Source: Actinomycetota bacterium
GTDB lineage: Bacteria; Actinomycetota; Geothermincolia; Geothermincolales; RBG-13-55-18
DNA: 64,000 bases
Direction of reading: 5' to 3'
Assembly (NCBI GenBank): GCA_040757835.1
Contig: JBFLWJ010000001.1
Span: 212,836-276,835, forward strand
Every line of letters starts with the position of its first letter. Position 1 is the stretch's first letter. The notes under the pieces are model-generated. The model had not been told where the DNA came from, did no database searches, and was given only the letters and a program-made list of their open reading frames with translations. Of the stretch, positions 59,409 to 64,000 are shown in pieces. A program made the position numbers and the translations under genes.

Positions 59409-60656
59409 ATGAGCGTAGTGGAGGAGCTTGGAGCCAGGGCGGTGAAGGCCGCGCGCGAGCTGGCCGTGGCGACGGCGGAGCGTAAGAACCGTGGCCTGGA
59501 GGAGATGGCCGCCGCGTTGACCTCCCATACGCCGGAGATCCTGGCCGCAAACGAAGAAGACCGCCGGGCAGGGCAGGAGAGCGGCATCTCGGGCACCCTC
59601 CTGGACCGCCTCACCCTAACCGGGAAGAGGGTGGAGGAGATGGCCCGGGGACTGCGGGAAGTGGCCGCCCTCACCGACCCGGTGGGGGAGATCGTTGAGG
59701 GCTGGAACCTTCCCAACGGCCTGGAGGTCCGCAAGGTCCGGGTCCCCCTGGGCGTGGTGGGCATCATCTACGAGGCGCGCCCCAACGTGACCGTAGACGC
59801 CGCCGGCCTGTGCTTGAAGTCCGGCAACGCTGTCATCCTGCGCGGCAGCTCCTCGGCGATCAACTCCAATCGCCTGCTCGCCGAGGTCATCGCGGGGGCG
59901 GCGGAGGGCGCCGGGCTGCCCGCCGGCAGCATCCAGCTCATCCCGCTCACCGACCGCGAGTCGGCCAGGGAGCTCATGCGCCTGCGCGGCTGCGTGGACG
60001 TGCTCATCCCGCGCGGCGGGGCGGGCCTCATCCGCACCGTGGTCGAGGAGAGCACCGTGCCGGTCATCGAGACCGGGGTGGGGAACTGCCACACCTACGT
60101 GGACGCCTCGGCCGACCTGGGGATGGCCGAGAGGATCGTGCTCAACGCCAAGACGCAGAGGCCCGGGGTATGCAACGCCATGGAGACCATGCTGGTGCAC
60201 GAGGCGGTGGCCGCCGAGTTCCTGCCCAGCGCCGCGCAGGCCCTTACGGAGCGTGGTGTACGTCTGCGCGGATGCGAGCGCACGCGCGAGATCCTGCCCG
60301 TGGCGGAGGCCGCGACGGAGGACGACTGGTACGAGGAGTACCTGGACCTCGTCCTGGCCGTGCGGGTGGTGCCGTCCCTGGACGACGCCATAGACCATAT
60401 CAACACCTACGGCTCCAGGCACTCGGAGGCCATCGTCACCGCGGACCTGGAGGCGGCGCGCCGCTTTACCGCCAGGGTGGATTCCGCCGACGTCTACGTC
60501 AACGCCTCCACGCGTTTCACCGACGGCGGCCAGTTCGGGCTGGGGGCGGAGATCGGCATCTCCACCCAGAAACTGCACGCCCGTGGCCCCATGAGCCTGC
60601 GCGAACTCACCTCCACCAAGTTCATCATCTACGGCGACGGACAGGTGAGGTCCTGA
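59409..60656 (+). CDS. proA: Gamma-glutamyl phosphate reductase
   Basis: 415 residues, an aldehyde-dehydrogenase-like reductase. Motifs: [50 protein letters not shown], the catalytic cysteine in [14 protein letters not shown], and the C-terminal [21 protein letters not shown]. Starts ATG 59409 after GGACGGAGGTCAGC. Produces glutamate semialdehyde. Its stop is one base from nadD. Confidence 0.95.
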   Translation: MSVVEELGARAVKAARELAVATAERKNRGLEEMAAALTSHTPEILAANEEDRRAGQESGISGTLLDRLTLTGKRVEEMARGLREVAALTDPVGEIVEGWNLPNGLEVRKVRVPLGVVGIIYEARPNVTVDAAGLCLKSGNAVILRGSSSAINSNRLLAEVIAGAAEGAGLPAGSIQLIPLTDRESARELMRLRGCVDVLIPRGGAGLIRTVVEESTVPVIETGVGNCHTYVDASADLGMAERIVLNAKTQRPGVCNAMETMLVHEAVAAEFLPSAAQALTERGVRLRGCERTREILPVAEAATEDDWYEEYLDLVLAVRVVPSLDDAIDHINTYGSRHSEAIVTADLEAARRFTARVDSADVYVNASTRFTDGGQFGLGAEIGISTQKLHARGPMSLRELTSTKFIIYGDGQVRS

Positions 60657-60657
60657 G

Positions 60658-61287
60658 ATGGGCAGGTTGAGACTGAAGCGTATCGGGGTGATGGGGGGCA
60701 CCTTCGACCCCATCCATAACGGGCACCTGGTCACCGCGGAGGAGGCCTGGAGGCAGTTCCGCCTCGACCAGGTGCTCTTCGTGCCCAGCGGCCATCCGCC
60801 CCACAAGACTGACCGCGAGAGCCTGGACCCGGAGGACCGCTACCTCATGGCGGTCATCGCCACCGCGACCAACCCGCATTTCAAGGTCTCGCGCCTGGAG
60901 ATCGACCGCGTCGGCCCCTCCTACACCATAGATACCGTGCGCGAGATGCACCGCGTATACGGCAGGAACACGGAGGTGTTCTTCATCACCGGCGCCGACG
61001 CCATCCTCGAGATCCTCACCTGGAAGGAGCCGGAGAAGGTGCTGCGGGAGGCCACCTTCATCGCCGCCACCCGCCCCGGCTACGACCTCAAGAGGCTCGA
61101 GGAATCCCTCCCCGAGGCAGAGAAGGAGCGGCACGCCACCGACCCCAGGGTGCTGGTGATGGAGATACCCGCCCTGGCCATCTCCTCCACCGATATCAGG
61201 AGCAGGGTGAAGGAAGGCAGGGCCATCACCTACTTGGTCCCCGAGGGCGTAGCGAGGTTCATCGAAAAGAACGGGTTCTATCTTTGA
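60658..61287 (+). CDS. nadD: Nicotinate-nucleotide adenylyltransferase
   Basis: 209 residues. Nucleotidyltransferase start GVMGGTFDPIHNGHLVTAEEA (HxGH), PSGHPPHK, FITGADAILEILTWKEPE and the C-terminal ISSTDIRSRV signature. Deamido-NAD synthesis. Lies in the common order obg-proB-proA-nadD-LCP-rsfS. Confidence 0.95.
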   Translation: MGRLRLKRIGVMGGTFDPIHNGHLVTAEEAWRQFRLDQVLFVPSGHPPHKTDRESLDPEDRYLMAVIATATNPHFKVSRLEIDRVGPSYTIDTVREMHRVYGRNTEVFFITGADAILEILTWKEPEKVLREATFIAATRPGYDLKRLEESLPEAEKERHATDPRVLVMEIPALAISSTDIRSRVKEGRAITYLVPEGVARFIEKNGFYL

Positions 61288-62579
61288 GCAGGAAGAAAGT
61301 GGAAGAGGAGAACGGCGCAGGCGTGGAGGGCAAGGCCCCGCTGTCCGAGAAGGAGAAGCTCTCGCGTCTGAACAAGCGGCACCAGAAGGAGGCCCGGAAG
61401 AAGAGGCGCGTCCTGCTGGTGGTGGTCCTCCTGGCGCTGTGCGTGCTCGCGGTCGGGGCCATCCTGGACATCCCCTACATCAACGTGGCCAGAGAGGCCG
61501 GCTCCTGGATCGGCGATCGCTTCGCTTCCCCCGATGACGGCGAGGAGGACGCCCCGGAGTACCTCTTCTTTACCGATCCCCAGAGCGCCGGTGAGTTCGA
61601 GGGCGAGGTGAGCGTTCTCCTGGGCGTCTACACCGGCACCGGGGCGCAGGCGGAAAGAGAGCTCATCTACCTCATGCTGTACACCTACGACCGCGACACG
61701 GGCGGCGGTGAGGCGTACCTCGTACCCGAGAGTTCGGTCGCCTACAACGCCTCCGGCCAGCAGGTCGACCTCGCGCGAACCCTGCGGGAAGAGGGGGGTG
61801 AGGACCTCCTGCGCTCCACCGTGAGCAACATAGCGGGAACGGAGGTGGATTACCTGCTGCTGGTTGAATTCTGGGAGGCTGTTAGGCTCTTGCAGGGGCT
61901 GGGACCCCCCGCCGCGGTCCTGGCGGAGAACACGGTGTTCGTAAACCCCGTCAACGGCGAGACCAACTTCCTCGTCGCGGGGCAGGAGGTGAAGGACGCC
62001 GACCGCCTGCTCTTCTACCTCATGGCCACCGACCGGTCCGATACCTGGGCGGCTTTCGACGCGCGCGGAGAGAGGGCCGGGACCTACCTGCCGGAGTTCT
62101 TCTACGCTCTCCAACCGTACGGCCTGGAAGAGCTGGGAGGGATGCTCTCCTCCCTGGGTGACGGCTACCTCCTGGACCCCGGCACCGGTTCGGCCACGGG
62201 GGACAGTGACTATATCGCCTCGATGCTGCAGGCCTTCGCCGGGCTGGACGGGGGGGCACTGGCCATCAAGGCGGTGCCGGCGGTGGAGGTCCTGAACGGC
62301 TGCGGTGTCCCCGACCTGGGAAAGAAGGTGGGGGACCGCCTGAACTCGCTTGGCGTTCCGGTGGCCGGTACGGGAGGCAACGCCAAAGTCACCGTAGACG
62401 GTGAGGAGATCAACGATTTCACCCACGAGGTCAGCACGATAATCTACCGCAGCGTGGACCCCAGGGCCGAGGCCTTCGCGCGCTACCTGGGGGTGCTGCT
62501 GACGGTGACGGACGTGGTCTCGGAACCGGGACCTGGCCCGGAGATCATCCTCATCGCGGGCAGGGACCTCGCGGTGTGA
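61284..62579 (+). CDS. LytR-CpsA-Psr-like protein with LytR C-terminal domain
   Basis: 431 residues from TTG 61284 (TTGA overlap with nadD). Highly charged cytoplasmic tail (1-42), transmembrane helix 43-61, an extracytoplasmic LCP-like domain (about 90-310: VSVLLGVYTGTG, LMLYTYDRDTG, VDYLLLVEF), and a LytR_C domain (VEVLNGCGVPDLGKKVGDRL, IIYRS, VTDVV). The arginine/aspartate set that binds pyrophosphate lipid in canonical LCP ligases is poorly conserved (the usual R-x-D-T motifs are not evident), so ligase activity is uncertain. Confidence 0.8.
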   Translation: MSRKKVEEENGAGVEGKAPLSEKEKLSRLNKRHQKEARKKRRVLLVVVLLALCVLAVGAILDIPYINVAREAGSWIGDRFASPDDGEEDAPEYLFFTDPQSAGEFEGEVSVLLGVYTGTGAQAERELIYLMLYTYDRDTGGGEAYLVPESSVAYNASGQQVDLARTLREEGGEDLLRSTVSNIAGTEVDYLLLVEFWEAVRLLQGLGPPAAVLAENTVFVNPVNGETNFLVAGQEVKDADRLLFYLMATDRSDTWAAFDARGERAGTYLPEFFYALQPYGLEELGGMLSSLGDGYLLDPGTGSATGDSDYIASMLQAFAGLDGGALAIKAVPAVEVLNGCGVPDLGKKVGDRLNSLGVPVAGTGGNAKVTVDGEEINDFTHEVSTIIYRSVDPRAEAFARYLGVLLTVTDVVSEPGPGPEIILIAGRDLAV

Positions 62580-62640
62580 TAATCTATAGTAGGAGGCGCG
62601 GGCCTCGATACGGAACGGGAAACTGGAGCCAGGGAGGTGT

Positions 62641-63018
62641 ACGGCAGCGGAAAGCAAAGAGACGGCCATAGCGGCGGCAAGGGCCGCCTCGGACAAGAAA
62701 GCCCACGATATCCTGGTCCTGGACATGAGGGATGTCCTGATCATCACGGACTACTTCATCATCTGCAGCGGCAACACCGACAGGCAGGTGAAGAGCATAC
62801 AGGAGGCGGTGGAGGAGCATCTGGCCGCGATGGGCGTCAAGCCGGTCCGCCGGGAGGGCGTGCAGCACCGGCGTTGGGTGCTGCTCGACTACATCGATGT
62901 CGTGGTGCACATCTTCCGCCAGGAGGAGCGGGAATACTACGAGATAGAGAGGCTGTGGAAGGACGCCCCCCTGGTGGAATGGGAGGACAGCGCCCCCGGT
63001 TTCGCCGAATCTGGGTGA
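62641..63018 (+). CDS. rsfS: Ribosomal silencing factor RsfS (start unresolved)
   Basis: The conserved RsfS core is clear: ETAIAAARAASDKKAHDILVLD, ITDYFIICSGNTDRQVKSI, GVQHRRWVLLDYIDVVVHIF and YYEIERLW. The first in-frame ATG (62725) would cut off the N-terminal helix and first strand, which align before it. The ribosome site GGGAGG (62632-62637) is followed by GTG 62637, but that GTG is out of frame by one base; in frame there is only ACG 62641 or GCA/GCG. Either a one-base insertion or deletion exists near 62640-62645, or a non-standard start is used. RsfS binds L14 and blocks subunit joining in starvation. Confidence 0.85.
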   Translation, partial: TAAESKETAIAAARAASDKKAHDILVLDMRDVLIITDYFIICSGNTDRQVKSIQEAVEEHLAAMGVKPVRREGVQHRRWVLLDYIDVVVHIFRQEEREYYEIERLWKDAPLVEWEDSAPGFAESG

Positions 63019-63057
63019 GAATCCCACCGGAAAGGCTGCCGCCGCTCACCCCCGCGT

Positions 63058-63086
63058 TTGACGCTGGATTTCGCAGTACTTATACT
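63058..63086 (+). promoter_or_regulatory. Promoter of tRNA-Ala
   Basis: TTGACG (63058-63063), 17-bp spacer, TATACT (63081-63086); predicted start near 63093, about 11 bp before the tRNA. Confidence 0.75.
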
Positions 63087-63103
63087 GCATGAGGTATGTT
63101 TAT

Positions 63104-63180
63104 GGGGCCGTAGCTCAGCCTGGGAGAGCGCTACCTTGGCATGGTAGAGGTCGTGGGTTCAAGTCCCATCGGCTCCACCA
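63104..63180 (+). tRNA. tRNA-Ala (anticodon GGC)
   Basis: Acceptor GGGGCCG (63104-63110) pairs with CGGCTCC (63170-63176), with the G3-U70 pair that defines alanine identity. The anticodon stem CTACC/GGTAG encloses TTGGCAT, giving GGC (reads GCC). Discriminator A and encoded CCA. Confidence 0.94.
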
Positions 63181-63186
63181 GCATAA

Positions 63187-63212
63187 ACAGGGCCGCAAGG
63201 CCCTGTTTTCCT
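63187..63212 (+). terminator. Terminator of tRNA-Ala
   Basis: ACAGGGCC-GCAA-GGCCCTGT followed by TTTCCTGTT, 6 bp after the tRNA. Confidence 0.85.
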
Positions 63213-63455
63213 GTTACATATTGATTGACAGCGCTGATCTGTCTGCCTGGCTAGCAAGCGTGATACGTTTCCGCGCTATTCGGCATCACCAGGCAACCTC
63301 GTCGGGAACGGTCCCAGACGGCGTTTCGGAAAACCTGGTAGTCATGGGAGAGGATTAGGCCGAGGTTAGGCCACGGGCGGGTGGGGAAATAAGATGATAA
63401 CAAGTGAAGGACGGTCGCAGCGAACTTGTCAGCCGATCACGGAAAGGAGCTGGTC

Positions 63456-63914
63456 GTGAAAGGGGCGGTGGTCTACTACAGCAGGTACGGAAACAACGAG
63501 AAGACGGCGAGAGCGGTGCAGCAGGGACTGCAGGAGGCCGGTCACGAGGTGGTGCTGATAAACGCCAAGCAGAGCAAAGACCTCGAGGGAGACCTCGCCT
63601 TCGTGGTCGTCGGCTCACCCACCCGGGCCGGGAGGAACAGCGGGCCGGTGAAGAAGTTCATCAAGAAGAACCTGGGCGAGAGCTGGAAGGGGAAGCCCTT
63701 CGCGGCCTTCGGGACCTGCATGGAGACGACCTGCGAGAAAGGCCAGCCGTCCGCGGCCAAGGACATCCACGCCGAGCTGGCGGCGCGGGGGCTGAAGCCC
63801 CTGGCCGAGCCCTTCGACAACGCCGTGGGCGGCATGAGGGGGCCCCTGCTGGAGGACGGGGAGGAGGCGGCAAGGTCCTTCGGCAGGGACGTCGGGGCAA
63901 GGCTGAAGGGCTGA
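63456..63914 (+). CDS. Flavodoxin-family protein
   Basis: 152 residues from GTG 63456, 6 bp after AAGGAG. FMN phosphate loop VYYSRYGNNEKTA (a variant of S-x-T/Y-G-N-T), second loop VVGSPTRAGRNSGPV, third region FGTCMETTCEKG containing two cysteines that are unusual in simple flavodoxins. Resembles short-chain flavodoxins and IsdI-type or menaquinone-dependent protoporphyrinogen oxidase-like domains. It stands alone after tRNA-Ala; redox partners are unknown. Confidence 0.82.
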   Translation: MKGAVVYYSRYGNNEKTARAVQQGLQEAGHEVVLINAKQSKDLEGDLAFVVVGSPTRAGRNSGPVKKFIKKNLGESWKGKPFAAFGTCMETTCEKGQPSAAKDIHAELAARGLKPLAEPFDNAVGGMRGPLLEDGEEAARSFGRDVGARLKG

Positions 63915-64000
63915 TGGGGACCCGGGCGGGCAGTGACCCGGATTGGACATTCTCGCCGCCCGCCGTCATGCTGTAGGTAGGCTGAAAATGTTATAGTATT

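Noticed and set aside
1..64000. CRISPR arrays, prophage genes, transposases
   Set aside because: No regularly spaced repeats and no recognisable phage or transposase proteins were seen.

Overview
The window is about 64 kb of high-GC (roughly 65% by eye) bacterial chromosome. It most likely comes from an uncultured, deep-branching actinobacterium of the Geothermincolia/OPB41 kind. That placement is inference. It rests on a division and cell-wall cluster without ftsA, a DAP-type MurE (DNPR motif), actinobacterial-style LytR-CpsA-Psr and sortase proteins, and secreted proteins carrying a tryptophan-rich repeat (W-x-x-A-E-G ... E-R-A-x-Y) that I associate with such lineages.

Layout. 1-1115: truncated YhdH-type oxidoreductase, then tRNA-Gln(CTG) and tRNA-Glu(CTC) with a terminator. 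1116-5345: a patch of visibly lower GC with a B12/radical-SAM enzyme, a haloalkane-dehalogenase-like hydrolase, a decayed SDR fragment and a SipW-type signal peptidase. 5586-14334: single-gene units (ABM monooxygenase-like protein, lipoproteins, orphan response regulator, flavodoxin, acyl-CoA synthetase, DUF2231 membrane protein, TIG-domain lipoprotein, PHP phosphoesterase with a 249-bp duplicated module, nitrilase-family amidohydrolase). 14416-19994: methyltransferase, then xylulokinase, a divergent xylose isomerase and a convergent GH3 glycosidase, which together suggest xyloside use. 20194-25848: an HtpX-like protease split into two overlapping frames, a MarR regulator with its palindromic operator, hydrolase, cupin, hisG, a GGDEF protein with a degenerate signature, a phosphoesterase, and a perfect 25-bp inverted repeat. 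25922-30931: hisC, a D-2-hydroxyacid dehydrogenase and two glycosyltransferases.

31042-48761 is a complete dcw cluster: MraZ boxes, mraZ, a 34-codon ORF, rsmH, ftsL, ftsI, murE, murF, mraY, murD, ftsW, murG, murC, murB, ddl, ftsQ, then a promoter and a roughly 370-nt leader before ftsZ. Many of its junctions are ATGA-type overlaps, consistent with one translationally coupled operon supplying lipid II synthesis and septation.

48862-63914: the TIGR03960/TIGR03936 radical SAM pair, RNase E/G, sortase, a CAP-domain repeat protein behind a cyclic-di-GMP-I riboswitch, rplU, rpmA, obgE, proB, proA, nadD, an LCP protein, rsfS, tRNA-Ala(GGC) and a flavodoxin.

The most unusual signals are: a tandem-hairpin leader found twice (before the TIGR03960 gene and before obgE, each directly after a terminator) with compensatory stem changes; the c-di-GMP riboswitch in front of a CAP/repeat protein whose repeats look circularly closed; the split HtpX; the short ORF coupling mraZ to rsmH; and an rsfS reading frame with no usable start codon.
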